Positions 1 through 8,275 of a stretch of 51,790 nucleotides of DNA are shown here, in pieces. This DNA comes from JBGQOG01 sp052113705 (GTDB lineage: Bacteria > Pseudomonadota > Alphaproteobacteria > Rhodobacterales > Rhodobacteraceae). Numbering within the stretch: the stretch's first letter is position 1; each line of letters opens with the position of its first letter. The position numbers and the translations under genes were made by a program. The DNA lies in the NCBI RefSeq assembly GCF_052113705.1, contig NZ_JBGQOG010000024.1, positions 1-51,790 on the forward strand, written 5' to 3'. The notes below the pieces were generated by a model that saw nothing but the letters and a program-made list of their open reading frames with translations, ran no database searches and was not told the DNA's origin.

Positions 1-137
1 ACGTTGGGGGGGTTGCGTGGCTTTTCCCGGGCTTCACAAAGGGTGTGCGAAGAGGGTTCGCTGTGTTTTTCGTTTTTGTTTTGGGGGAGGTGTCTGGGGG
101 GGCCCGGGGGGAAAACCCCCCCCTTCCTTCTTCATAT

Positions 138-260
138 CGGCGGGGCAAAGCCCCCCGGCTTTCTTGGTCTCGGCGGGGCAAAGCCCCCCGGCTTCCTCGG
201 TCTCGGCGGGGCAAAGCCCCCCGGCATTCGTCACATCGGGCGGGGCAAAGCCCGCCCGCC
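138..260. repeat. Four tandem copies of a 33-bp palindromic GC-rich unit
   Basis: Copies begin near 138, 171, 204 and 237. Each has a conserved core of about 22 bases (CGGCGGGGCAAAGCCCC plus CCGGC) and an 11-base variable spacer. The core folds as GGGGC-AAA-GCCCC. The fourth copy carries a one-base insertion and a changed right arm. The array lies just downstream of the iolE stop on the minus strand, so it may help end or stabilise the iol transcript. The preceding bases 1-137 hold G and C homopolymer runs, including a G6-A4-C6 hairpin at 106-121, and no credible gene. Confidence 0.8.
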
Positions 261-267
261 CGTGGTC

Positions 268-1164
268 TCACTTATCCAGCCCGACGCTCTGCGCCATGGC
301 TTTCAACGCCTTGTAGCCCATGTTCTGATAGTGGAACGGCTCGCGCACCGCGCTGTCCTGCTCGGCCTCGATCACCAGCCAGCCGGAATAGCCATGCTCG
401 GCGGCGATTTTCAGCACCGGCTCAAAATCCACACAGCCTTCCGGATCGCCCGGCACGGTAAAGGTGCCGCGCCGCACGCCTTCCACGAAGGAGAGGTTGT
501 TCTCACGAACGTCGCGCATGAATTCCGGGCGGATGTTCTTGCAATGGATGTGCTTCACCCGCGCCATATGCTTTTTCGCCACCGCTTCCGGATCGCCGCC
601 GCCAAAGGTGCAATGGCCGGTGTCGAGCAGCAGATTGGTGTAGGGCCCGGTCATCTGCATGAAGCGGTCAATCTCGGCCTCGGTCTCGATGATCGTCCCC
701 ATATGGTGATGATAAACAAGGGTAATCCCCTGCTCCGCGGCGAATTTCGCCAGTTCTTCGATGCCGGTCGTGAACCGCAGCCATTCCGCCTCATTCATCA
801 CCGGACGGTTGTTCACCGGCACCGCATCATTGCCGTGCACGGTGTTCGAGCATTCGCAGGTGATGATCCGGTCCGAGCCCGCGCCCTTCAGCATGTCGAT
901 GAAGACCTGCATCGCGGCCTTTTCGGTCTCGATGTCGTTGACGAGGATGTTGGTCGAATGCCAGCCCGAGACGAATTTCAGGCCATATTCACCCAGCTTG
1001 GCCTTCAGCGCCGCACCTTCGTTCGGCATTTTATGGCCCTTTTCAATGCCATCAAAGCCGATCTTCTGGCAGTCGGACAGGCAGTCCTCCAGGCTCAGAT
1101 GCGCGCCGATGCTTTGGTCGTCGTCATTCGACCAGGCGATGGGGTTGGTTCCGTAGAGGATCAT
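268..1164 (-). CDS. iolE: Myo-inosose-2 dehydratase
   Basis: This 298-residue protein is a xylose-isomerase-like TIM barrel of the IolE family, which removes water from 2-keto-myo-inositol to give 3D-trihydroxycyclohexane-1,2-dione in the cytoplasm. Supporting features are the N-terminal stretch YGTNPIAWSNDDD, the metal-binding DTGHCTFGGGDP segment near residues 180-190, HIHCKN, and a C-terminal WLVIEAEQD. Length matches the family. It is the last gene of the leftward iolC-iolD-iolE operon and starts 15 bases after the iolD stop, with a GGTGAGAAA ribosome site just before the ATG. The order matches the pathway: IolE makes the substrate of IolD. Confidence 0.95.
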   Translation of the reverse strand: MILYGTNPIAWSNDDDQSIGAHLSLEDCLSDCQKIGFDGIEKGHKMPNEGAALKAKLGEYGLKFVSGWHSTNILVNDIETEKAAMQVFIDMLKGAGSDRIITCECSNTVHGNDAVPVNNRPVMNEAEWLRFTTGIEELAKFAAEQGITLVYHHHMGTIIETEAEIDRFMQMTGPYTNLLLDTGHCTFGGGDPEAVAKKHMARVKHIHCKNIRPEFMRDVRENNLSFVEGVRRGTFTVPGDPEGCVDFEPVLKIAAEHGYSGWLVIEAEQDSAVREPFHYQNMGYKALKAMAQSVGLDK

Positions 1165-1179
1165 TTTCTCACCCGAGAG

Positions 1180-3006
1180 TTAGTTGACCACGCGCTGATG
1201 CGCGGCATTGATTTCGTATTTCGCACGCGCGGCGCCAACCTCAGCCCGCGGGCTGACCTCGGGCACCACCACATCCCACCAGCTGCCACCCGCGCCGGTG
1301 CCCGACACCGCCTCGGTATCAATCACGATGACGGACGGGATCTTGCGCCCCCGCGCCGCTACAATAGCGGCCTCCAGCGCGTTGATGTCAGACACCTTTT
1401 CGGAATGCGCGCCCATCGAGCCTGCATGAGCGACAAAGTCGATCTGCGGCTGGTTCACGATGCGGCTGTCTTTATACATGTTGTTGAACTCGGCACCGCC
1501 ACAGCCCTGTTGCAGCCGGTTGATGCAGCCATAGCCGCGGTTGTCGGTCAGCACCACGGTGAAGGGCACGCCCATCATCACCGCCGTCGCCAGCTCGGAA
1601 TTGGCCATCATATAGCTGCCATCGCCGACGAAACAGATCACCTCCGCCTCCGGCCGCGCCATGGCGATGCCCAGGGCCCCCGCCACCTCATAGCCCATGC
1701 AGGAATAGCCATATTCCATGTGATAGCCATTCGGGGCCGCCTGCCAAAGCACCTGCAGCGCCCCCGGCATGGTGCCCGCCGCGCACATCACCACGGATCT
1801 GTCCGTAACAACCCGCTGCACCGCCCCGATCACCTGCGCATCGCTCGGCAGATCCTGATGCACGGGCGTTGCGGTCACCTCGGCAACCTTGGCCAGCCAG
1901 GCGGCACGGGCCGCCATGTCCGGTCCGTCAAATTTCACGGATTTCAAAGCCCCTTCAATACGTTCCAAGGCGACCTTCGCATCCGCCACCAACCCGATCG
2001 CCCCGTGCTTTTGCGCATCATACCCGGCAAGGTTGATGGAAATCAGCTTGCGCGCCGGATTGGCAAAGACCGTCCAGGACCCGGTGGTAAAGTCCTGAAA
2101 CCGCGTGCCGATCCCGATGATCACATCCGCCTCGGCGCAAAGCGCATTGGCGCAGGCCGAACCGGTCACCCCGGGCGAGCCGAAGTTCAGCGGGTTTTGA
2201 CTGTCGAGCGTCCCTTTGCCCGCCTGCGTCTCGACCACCGCGATGTTATGCGCCGCCGCAAAATCGGCAAGCGCGCCTTCCGCGCCGGAATAGAGCACAC
2301 CGCCCCCCGCCACGATCACCGGCTTTTTCGCGCCCGCAATCAACGCGGCCACTTCCGCCAATTCGCGGGCATCGGGCTCGGGCCGGCGAATGTGCCAGAC
2401 CTTCGGCTCAAAGAACTCTGCAGGGAAATCATAGGCTTCCGACTGGACATCCTGGCAGAACGCGAGCGTCACCGGCCCACAATTTGCCGGATCCGTCATC
2501 ACCCGCAGCGCGCGCGGCAGCGCCGTCAGCAGCTGTTCCGGGCGCTGGATGCGGTCGAAATACCGGCTGACCGCCTTGAAGCAATCATTGGCCGAGATCG
2601 TGCCGTCGTCGAAATCCTCGATCTGTTGCAGCACCGGATCCGGGCGGCGGTTGGCAAAGACATCGCCGGGGATCAGGAGAAGCGGCAGCCGGTTCACATG
2701 CGCCAGCGCCGCGGCGGTGACCATATTGGTCGCGCCCGGCCCGATTGACGATGTGACGGCCATCGCCTGACGGCGGCGCCGGGTCTTGGCATAGGCAATG
2801 GCCGCATGCGCCATCGTCTGCTCGTTCTGCCCGCGCCAGGTCGGCAGCGCATCGCCGATCCCGTGCAACGCCTCGCCAATCCCCGCCACATTGCCATGAC
2901 CGAAGATCGCCCAGACCCCCTCGATAAAGCGCGTGCCTTCATCGGTCATCTGCACCGAGAGCCAGCGCATCATCGCCTGCGCCGCGGTCAACCGGATGGT
3001 GGTCAT
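1180..3006 (-). CDS. iolD: 3D-(3,5/4)-trihydroxycyclohexane-1,2-dione acylhydrolase (ThDP-dependent)
   Basis: This 608-residue enzyme belongs to the thiamine-diphosphate family related to acetolactate synthase. It opens the ring of the cyclic diketone made by IolE, giving 5-deoxy-glucuronate. The N-terminal ThDP domain carries the conserved glutamate in GQNEQTMAHAAIAYAK. A central domain contains VIVAGGGVLYSGAE. The C-terminal domain has GDGSYMMANSE followed by LTDNRGYGCINRLQQG, the usual ThDP/Mg motif. I chose the ATG at 3006 (MTTIRLT) because it overlaps the iolC stop by four bases (ATGA), a translational-coupling arrangement. An upstream in-frame start at 3051 would lie inside iolC. Confidence 0.95.
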   Translation of the reverse strand: MTTIRLTAAQAMMRWLSVQMTDEGTRFIEGVWAIFGHGNVAGIGEALHGIGDALPTWRGQNEQTMAHAAIAYAKTRRRRQAMAVTSSIGPGATNMVTAAALAHVNRLPLLLIPGDVFANRRPDPVLQQIEDFDDGTISANDCFKAVSRYFDRIQRPEQLLTALPRALRVMTDPANCGPVTLAFCQDVQSEAYDFPAEFFEPKVWHIRRPEPDARELAEVAALIAGAKKPVIVAGGGVLYSGAEGALADFAAAHNIAVVETQAGKGTLDSQNPLNFGSPGVTGSACANALCAEADVIIGIGTRFQDFTTGSWTVFANPARKLISINLAGYDAQKHGAIGLVADAKVALERIEGALKSVKFDGPDMAARAAWLAKVAEVTATPVHQDLPSDAQVIGAVQRVVTDRSVVMCAAGTMPGALQVLWQAAPNGYHMEYGYSCMGYEVAGALGIAMARPEAEVICFVGDGSYMMANSELATAVMMGVPFTVVLTDNRGYGCINRLQQGCGGAEFNNMYKDSRIVNQPQIDFVAHAGSMGAHSEKVSDINALEAAIVAARGRKIPSVIVIDTEAVSGTGAGGSWWDVVVPEVSPRAEVGAARAKYEINAAHQRVVN

Positions 3007-4919
3007 GCCGCCTTCCCTTCCTTCGCTCGTGCACCGTCCCAGACTGCGCACAGATTTCCAAATTTTTCAGCCATTTGCTCAACGGCCTTCGCGTCATCCA
3101 GACGGCCGTTCAGCCAGTCCCGCGCCGCATCGGCAAAGATCGTGCGGCCGACGGCGAAACCCTTGACCAGATCGTGGCGGGCGGCAATCTCGAAACTCGC
3201 CGCCAGTTCCGCCTCGGGCGCATCCAGCCCCAGCACGACGATGCCCCGCGTATAGGGATCGTTGCGGGTGATCGCCGCACAGGCGTTTTTCCAGGCGGCA
3301 TCGGTCTTGAACGGCTCCAGCTTCCACCAATCGGGGTAAATGCCGATGTCGTAAAACCGCTGAATGAGCGTGGCCGAGGTCATGTCATCCACTGGCCCCA
3401 CTTTGGACGGAATGATTTCCAGCAACAATTCCAGACGGTTGCGGCGCGCAGCGGTGAAAAGCCGCGTCAGCGTCGCTTCCTGATCCGCACGGGTGGCCGC
3501 ATCGTCATCCGGGTGGCAGAAGCAGAGCACCTTGACCACATGACCGAGCGGCCATTCGGCCAGACCGCCGAAATCAGCGCCCAACTCCGGCTCAAGCGTC
3601 AGCGGACGCGACCCCGGCCATTCCACCGGACGCCCGATCCAAAGCCCGGTCCCGGCGGCGGCATGCAGTGCCTCGCGGCCCACGCGGTTGTCACAGAGCA
3701 CGCCAAACCCCGGCCGGCCATCCGCAACCTTCATGGCAGCTTCAAGGCACAACTTTTTGAATTCGCCAATTTTTTTATGATCAACACCTGCCTGATCACA
3801 CATCTCTTCCAGCTGCATCCGGTGGTCGAAGGCAAAGACATGCATGTCCCGCCAGTCGCCGTTGCGGTTGGTGGACCAATGGATCTGCTCGAGGTCCTTG
3901 TCCTTGCGCAAAGCCTTTTCCACCACACCGCGCTTGAGGAAGAAGGTCAGCTCCTCAAGGCTGGGATAGGCCGGGGTGCAGCCATGGCGGCTGACCGCGA
4001 AGGCCCCGCAGGCATTGGCATATTTCAGCGCGACCGGCCAGCTTTCGCCATCCAGCCAGCCCTTCAGCAGCCCGGACATGAAGCCATCGCCCGCGCCGAG
4101 CACGTTGAAAACCTCGATCGGGAAGCCGGGGCCGGTCTGCCCCGCATCCAGGCTGTCCGGGATCGCGCCGGTGAAGGCCACCGCGCCATCGGCACCGCGT
4201 TTGCAGACCAGCGTCGCCCCCGAAACAGCCCGCACCGCGCGCAGGGCCGCGACCGTGTCAGTCGTGCCGCCCGCAATGTGGAACTCTTCTTCCGTGCCAA
4301 CGATCAGATCGAAAAGGTGCAGTGTTTTCTGCAATTTGGCGGTGACAGCTGCGCTTTCGACAAAGCGGCTTTCGCCATCACCATGCCCGGCCAGGCCCCA
4401 AAGGTTCGGACGGTAATCAATATCCAATGCCGTCTGCGCACCGTTTTCGCGGGCCAGACGCAGCGCCTTCAGCACGGCGGCTTCGGTGCGCGGGTGGCTG
4501 AGATGGGTGCCGGTGGCGACCACGGCGCGCGCCTCGGCGATGAAGGCGGGATCAATGTCATCCTCGCACAGCGCCATATCTGCGCAGTTTTCCCGGTAAA
4601 AGATCAGCGGAAACTGATGCTCATCGCGGATCCCCAGCAGCACCAGCGCGGTGAGGCGTTCGGCATCGGTCTTCACCCCGCGCACATCAACGCCTTCACG
4701 CGCCAATTCCTCGCGGATGAAGCGGCCCATATGCTCATCGCCCACCCGGGTGATCAGCGCCGACTTCAGCCCCAGACGTGCCGTCCCCGCCGCCATATTG
4801 CAGGGCGAGCCGCCGATATACTTCTGGAACGCGCCCATATCCTCGAGCCGTCCCCCCACCTGCGCGCCGTACAAATCGACCGAGGCGCGGCCGATGGTAA
4901 TCACATCGAGCGTTTTCAT
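3003..4919 (-). CDS. iolC: 5-dehydro-2-deoxygluconokinase fused to DUF2090 domain
   Basis: This 638-residue protein has two parts. Residues 1 to about 320 are a PfkB-type sugar kinase with the N-terminal GRASVDLYGAQ, the substrate loop GGSPCNMAAGTARLG and the catalytic GAGDGF at 275-280, where Asp278 is the expected base. The kinase phosphorylates 2-deoxy-5-keto-gluconate. Residues from about 330 to the end match the DUF2090 domain, an aldolase-like fold that often follows IolC in proteobacteria. Its VFAFDHRMQLEEMC segment marks the join. It may supply the aldolase step that a separate IolJ performs elsewhere, but that is inference. It is the first gene of the operon, behind an RpiR-type operator. 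Confidence 0.93.
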   Translation of the reverse strand: MKTLDVITIGRASVDLYGAQVGGRLEDMGAFQKYIGGSPCNMAAGTARLGLKSALITRVGDEHMGRFIREELAREGVDVRGVKTDAERLTALVLLGIRDEHQFPLIFYRENCADMALCEDDIDPAFIAEARAVVATGTHLSHPRTEAAVLKALRLARENGAQTALDIDYRPNLWGLAGHGDGESRFVESAAVTAKLQKTLHLFDLIVGTEEEFHIAGGTTDTVAALRAVRAVSGATLVCKRGADGAVAFTGAIPDSLDAGQTGPGFPIEVFNVLGAGDGFMSGLLKGWLDGESWPVALKYANACGAFAVSRHGCTPAYPSLEELTFFLKRGVVEKALRKDKDLEQIHWSTNRNGDWRDMHVFAFDHRMQLEEMCDQAGVDHKKIGEFKKLCLEAAMKVADGRPGFGVLCDNRVGREALHAAAGTGLWIGRPVEWPGSRPLTLEPELGADFGGLAEWPLGHVVKVLCFCHPDDDAATRADQEATLTRLFTAARRNRLELLLEIIPSKVGPVDDMTSATLIQRFYDIGIYPDWWKLEPFKTDAAWKNACAAITRNDPYTRGIVVLGLDAPEAELAASFEIAARHDLVKGFAVGRTIFADAARDWLNGRLDDAKAVEQMAEKFGNLCAVWDGARAKEGKAA

Positions 4920-4974
4920 CTATCCCCTCCCTGCTCTGCTCCTCCCCGGATCAAGACGAGTCCCGGTGCAGATT

Positions 4975-4990
4975 TGGAATATTTATTCCA
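4975..4990. promoter_or_regulatory. Predicted RpiR/IolR operator upstream of iolC
   Basis: TGGAATATTTATTCCA is a 7+7 inverted repeat of the form GGAA-N6-TTCC, the motif I recall for the RpiR-type IolR regulators of rhizobia. It ends 56 bases upstream of the iolC start. A second, wider half-site pair (GGAA at 5005-5008 and TTCC at 5019-5022, ten bases apart) lies next to it in an A/T-rich stretch. Together they probably form the iolCDE promoter control region. Confidence 0.65.
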
Positions 4991-5053
4991 TTTTTTGGCG
5001 CGGTGGAAGAGTTTTTTGTTCCAAAAATTCTGCGCTGTGCATTTAGGCAAAAA

Positions 5054-5902
5054 TCAGCGCTGATCTGCCCGCGCAGTGCCCACGGCCACCGCCAAAGTGA
5101 TCGCCAAAGCCAGCGTCGCCGAGAGCGAGCGGAAGGCGCCGAAATCCACTTCGGGCACGCAGAGAAGCGCCGCCGCCCCCCCCGCGACCGGGCTGATCGG
5201 CGTGTCGGTGATCGCGATCACCGGCAGTTTTCGCTGGGCAGCATGTTCGGCCAAAGCGATGGTTTCCGCCGAATAGGGCGCGAAGGATATCGCCACCAGC
5301 GCATCCCCCTCACGCAGGGCATGGGCGTGATCCAGCTTGCCGGTGCCATCGTGAATCATCGAGGGAATGTTCATTTTTTCAAAGGCATAGGCAAGATAGC
5401 TCGCCACCGGAAAGGCCCGCCGAAAGCCCACGACATGCACCATCCGCGCCTGCGACAGATGCAAAACGGCGGCACTCAGCGCGACGCCATCGGCACTGCG
5501 GGCCAAGGATTCCAACGATTGATGCCCCGCCTCGATGAACTCTGCCAAAAGCGCCTGTGGCGAGCCGGTGCCCGCCGCGCGCAGATTGTGCAGCCGCGTG
5601 GCATAATCGGGCAGCGAGGGCGCGAAATGCTCGCGGAACAGCCGCTGCATCTCGGAAAAGCCGCGAAAGCCCAGGATCTGGCAGAACCGCATCAAGGCCG
5701 AGGGCGGCACGCCCGCGCCCTGTGCAAGCTCGGCCACCGTCGACACCGCGATCCGGTCGGTGTTGGCCGCGATGTAATCCGCGCATTGCCGCAGGCGTTT
5801 GGGCAGCGAATCCGAGATCTCTTTCAGGCGCAGATCAAAGGCCGCCACACTCTCGGGTGCGGGGGCCGACGGGGCGGGATTGGGGTCGGAATCGCGCGGC
5901 AT
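5054..5902 (-). CDS. RpiR-family transcriptional regulator, likely inositol repressor
   Basis: The 282-residue protein has an N-terminal RpiR-type helix-turn-helix (about residues 20-95; VSTVAELAQGAGVPPSALMRFCQILGF region) and a C-terminal SIS sugar-isomerase domain (about 120-265; VVGFRRAFPVASYLAYAF, then ITDTPISPVA) that would bind a phosphorylated intermediate. I chose the ATG at 5902 rather than the TTG at 5917 because AAGGA lies five bases before it. It sits between iolC and the divergent oxidoreductase, with matching inverted repeats at both promoters, so local control of inositol genes is the natural reading. The effector is unknown; in relatives it is a phosphorylated deoxy-keto-gluconate. 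Confidence 0.85.
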   Translation of the reverse strand: MPRDSDPNPAPSAPAPESVAAFDLRLKEISDSLPKRLRQCADYIAANTDRIAVSTVAELAQGAGVPPSALMRFCQILGFRGFSEMQRLFREHFAPSLPDYATRLHNLRAAGTGSPQALLAEFIEAGHQSLESLARSADGVALSAAVLHLSQARMVHVVGFRRAFPVASYLAYAFEKMNIPSMIHDGTGKLDHAHALREGDALVAISFAPYSAETIALAEHAAQRKLPVIAITDTPISPVAGGAAALLCVPEVDFGAFRSLSATLALAITLAVAVGTARADQR

Positions 5903-5943
5903 GGACGTCCTTGACAAGCAGATGGAACCCTAGATACCACGAA

Positions 5944-5959
5944 TGAAATTTTTATTCTA
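5944..5959. promoter_or_regulatory. Predicted second RpiR operator upstream of the Gfo/Idh/MocA gene
   Basis: TGAAATTTTTATTCTA matches the iolC operator at 13 of 16 positions (GAAA-N6-TTCT). It lies between the divergent regulator and oxidoreductase, 25 bases before the oxidoreductase ATG, where binding could block both promoters. The match is read from the sequence; function is inferred. Confidence 0.55.
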
Positions 5960-5984
5960 TCACAGATCGTGGGGAGGCGTTCGG

Positions 5985-7103
5985 ATGCAAACACTGGGAG
6001 TGGGGCTGATCGGCACCGGTTTCATGGGCAAATGTCATGCCCTGGCCTGGGCCAATGCCGGGCCGGTTCTGGGCGCCCATCCGCGGGTGCGGCTGGTGGC
6101 GCTTTGTGACACGCCGCTGGAGCGCGCCGAGGCTTTGGCGCCGCAATGGGGCTTTGAGAGGGCCGAGGCGGATTGGCGCGCGCTGATCGCCGATCCGGCG
6201 ATTGACGCCATTTCGATCACCACGCCGAACCGGCTGCATGCCGAGATGGCGATTGCGGCGCTGCAGGCCGGAAAGCACGTCTGGTGCGAAAAGCCAATGG
6301 CGCTGACCGAGGCGGAGGCGGAAGCAATGGTGGCGGCCGCCAAAGCCGCGGGCAAGGCGACGATGCTGGGGTATAACTACATCAGGAACCCCGCGCATCA
6401 GCATGCAATCAAACTGATTTCCGAGGGCGCGATTGGCCGGGTGATCCAGTTCCGCGGCTGGGTGGAGGAAGATTATCAGGCCGATCCCGACCTCGCCTGG
6501 AGCTGGCGCGCAAAGCTGGCCGAGGCGGGTCTGGGTGCACTTGGCGACATCGGCTCGCATCTCGTCTCGCTGTCGATGGGGGTGATGGGGCCGATCGAGA
6601 GCCTGATCGCCGACATGCAGACCGTCTATGAAACGCGGCCGCTGGCGGATGGCTCTGGCCGGGCGGCGGTGGAGAATGAGGATGCGGCGACGGCGGTGGT
6701 GCGCTTTGCCAATGGCGCGCAGGGCAGCATGGTGATCTCGCGCGCCGCCTGGGGGCGCAAATCGCGGCTGGGCTATGAGGTGCACGGCAGCGAAGGCATG
6801 GTGATCTTTGATCAGGAGCGGATGAACGAGCTGCAGCTTTATCAGAACCGCGGTCCGAAGGCGGAACAGGGGTTCCGCACGATTCTCACCGGCCCGGCGC
6901 ATCCACCCTATGGCGAGTTTTGCCCGGCACCGGGGCATCAGCTGGGCTTCAACGATCTTAAAGTGATCGAAGCGGCGGAATTCCTCGCCTCGATCCAGAG
7001 CGGCAGCCCCTGCAAGATGGACTTTGCTGAAGGGCTTTATGTTGAGCGGGTGATCCATGCCATCGCGCAAAGTGCGCGCGAAGATCGCCGCGTAACCCTC
7101 TGA
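5985..7103 (+). CDS. Gfo/Idh/MocA-family NAD(P)-dependent oxidoreductase, probable inositol dehydrogenase relative
   Basis: This 372-residue protein has the family Rossmann motif GVGLIGTGFMGKCHA at the N-terminus and the conserved CEKPMALTEAEAEAM. The C-terminal half is the alpha/beta dehydrogenase domain, with GDIGSHLVSLSM carrying the expected Asp and His. The ATG at 5985 is preceded by GGGGAGG; an earlier in-frame ATG at 5943 has no ribosome site and would lie on the operator. Its divergent position next to the iol regulator suggests a role in oxidising myo-, scyllo- or another inositol, or an inositol-derived sugar. It is not close enough to prove IolG itself, so no gene symbol is given. 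Confidence 0.85.
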   Translation: MQTLGVGLIGTGFMGKCHALAWANAGPVLGAHPRVRLVALCDTPLERAEALAPQWGFERAEADWRALIADPAIDAISITTPNRLHAEMAIAALQAGKHVWCEKPMALTEAEAEAMVAAAKAAGKATMLGYNYIRNPAHQHAIKLISEGAIGRVIQFRGWVEEDYQADPDLAWSWRAKLAEAGLGALGDIGSHLVSLSMGVMGPIESLIADMQTVYETRPLADGSGRAAVENEDAATAVVRFANGAQGSMVISRAAWGRKSRLGYEVHGSEGMVIFDQERMNELQLYQNRGPKAEQGFRTILTGPAHPPYGEFCPAPGHQLGFNDLKVIEAAEFLASIQSGSPCKMDFAEGLYVERVIHAIAQSAREDRRVTL

Positions 7104-7109
7104 TAAAGA

Positions 7110-7631
7110 TCAGCGGGCCGGTTTCAGACCGGCCCGGAACCGCGCGGCATTGGCGCGGTAGCCCGCGGCGGATTTCATGAGACGCGCCTGCGCCTCGGCA
7201 TCGAGTTGCCGCACCACCTTGCCCGGCGCGCCCATCACGAGGGAGAAATCCGGGATTTCCTTGCCTTCGGTGATCAAAGCCCCGGCACCGATCAGACAGC
7301 CGCGCCCGATCCGCGCGCCGTTGAGCACGGTGGCCCCCATGCCGATCAGGCTGCCCTCGCCGATCACGCAGCCATGCAGCATCGCCTTATGCCCCACGGT
7401 GACATTGGCGCCGATGACCAGCGGGTGCCCCATATCGGTGTGCAGCACGCAGTTTTCCTGCACATTGCTGCCCGCGCCGACGCGGATCTCTTCGTTATCG
7501 CCCCGCAGGGTGCAGCCGAACCAGACGCTCGCCGCCGCCTCCAGCACCACCTTCCCGATCAGATTGGCATCCGGCGCCACCCAGGCATCCTCGGCGATCT
7601 TCGGCGCGATTCCGTCCAGCTCATAGATCAT
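7110..7631 (-). CDS. Gamma-carbonic-anhydrase-like hexapeptide-repeat protein
   Basis: The 173-residue protein is a left-handed beta-helix of the YrdA/PaaY/gamma-CA-like group. Hexapeptide repeats run from about residue 10 to 140. Three histidines typical of metal binding are present: His64 in VLHTDMGH, and His81 and His86 in VGHKAMLHG. The C-terminus is a short amphipathic helix. Members trimerise and bind zinc or iron; some hydrate CO2, others have no known activity, so the substrate is open. Its ATG overlaps the gmk stop by four bases, so it is translated with gmk. Confidence 0.85.
   Translation of the reverse strand: MIYELDGIAPKIAEDAWVAPDANLIGKVVLEAAASVWFGCTLRGDNEEIRVGAGSNVQENCVLHTDMGHPLVIGANVTVGHKAMLHGCVIGEGSLIGMGATVLNGARIGRGCLIGAGALITEGKEIPDFSLVMGAPGKVVRQLDAEAQARLMKSAAGYRANAARFRAGLKPAR
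7114..7136. terminator. Hairpin at the convergent junction after the oxidoreductase
   Basis: CGGGCCGGT-TTCAG-ACCGGCCCG is a 9-bp perfect stem with a 5-base loop, 10 bases beyond the oxidoreductase stop. It overlaps the last codons of the minus-strand neighbour. No T-run follows, so it may be a weak or processing structure rather than a true intrinsic terminator. Confidence 0.35.
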
Positions 7632-8272
7632 CGGTCTTCAAACTCCCGGTTCAGGTTGCGCACGAAATCGGTCAGCCCCGGCTGACGGTCGGCCCGCGCG
7701 CGCTCGGCCTCGATGATGATACGCAGCCGCGCCTCGGCGGCGTCAATGTCATTGTTGACCAGCACATAATCATATTCCGACCAATGGCTGATCTCATCAC
7801 GGCTTTTTGCCATCCGGCCGGCGATCACCTCGTCGCTGTCCTGACCCCGGCCGCGCAGGCGCCGGTCCAGTTCCTCGATCGAGGGCGGCAGCACGAAGAT
7901 CGAGACCACATCCTTGCCCAGGGACGAGCGGCGGATCTGCTGCCCGCCCTGCCAGTCCACGTCAAAGAGCGTATCGCGCCCCTCCAGCATGGCCGCCTCG
8001 ACCGGGCCCTTGGGGGTGCCGTAGAGATTGCCGAAAACCTCGGCATGTTCCAGCATCTCGCCCGCCGCCACCATCGCCTCAAACTCTGCGCGGCTGCGGA
8101 AATAGTATTCGCGCCCGTCCACCTCGCCCGGACGCGGCGCGCGGGTGGTGGCCGAAACCGAGAATCTCAGCCCCTCGTCCCAGGCCATCAGCCGTTTGGC
8201 CAGCGTCGACTTGCCCGCACCCGAGGGCGAGGACAGGATGATAAGAAGGCCACGGCGGCGCGGATCGGTCAT
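7628..8272 (-). CDS. gmk: Guanylate kinase
   Basis: The 214-residue protein starts RRGLLIILSSPSGAGKSTLA, giving the P-loop SGAGKS at residues 17-22. It continues with SVSATTRAPRPGEVDGREYYF (GMP-binding region), HAEVFGNLYGTP and VDWQGGQQIR. It converts GMP to GDP with ATP. It sits three bases downstream of yicC, an old gene pairing seen in many bacteria, and overlaps the hexapeptide-repeat gene by four bases; all three likely share a promoter upstream of yicC. Confidence 0.97.
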   Translation of the reverse strand: MTDPRRRGLLIILSSPSGAGKSTLAKRLMAWDEGLRFSVSATTRAPRPGEVDGREYYFRSRAEFEAMVAAGEMLEHAEVFGNLYGTPKGPVEAAMLEGRDTLFDVDWQGGQQIRRSSLGKDVVSIFVLPPSIEELDRRLRGRGQDSDEVIAGRMAKSRDEISHWSEYDYVLVNNDIDAAEARLRIIIEAERARADRQPGLTDFVRNLNREFEDR

Positions 8273-8275
8273 TCT

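Noticed and set aside
34..234. Small protein of repeated GGLCPAE units on the minus strand
   Set aside because: The repeats come from the tandem palindrome, there is no ribosome site and no sign of selection for protein.
138..260. CRISPR array
   Set aside because: The repeats are palindromic GC hairpins with 11-base spacers, far too short, and no cas genes are near.
4..2748. A 914-residue open frame on the plus strand across iolE and iolD
   Set aside because: It is antisense to two certain genes, has an Arg/His/Gly-rich composition and no ribosome site; long antisense frames are common in GC-rich DNA.
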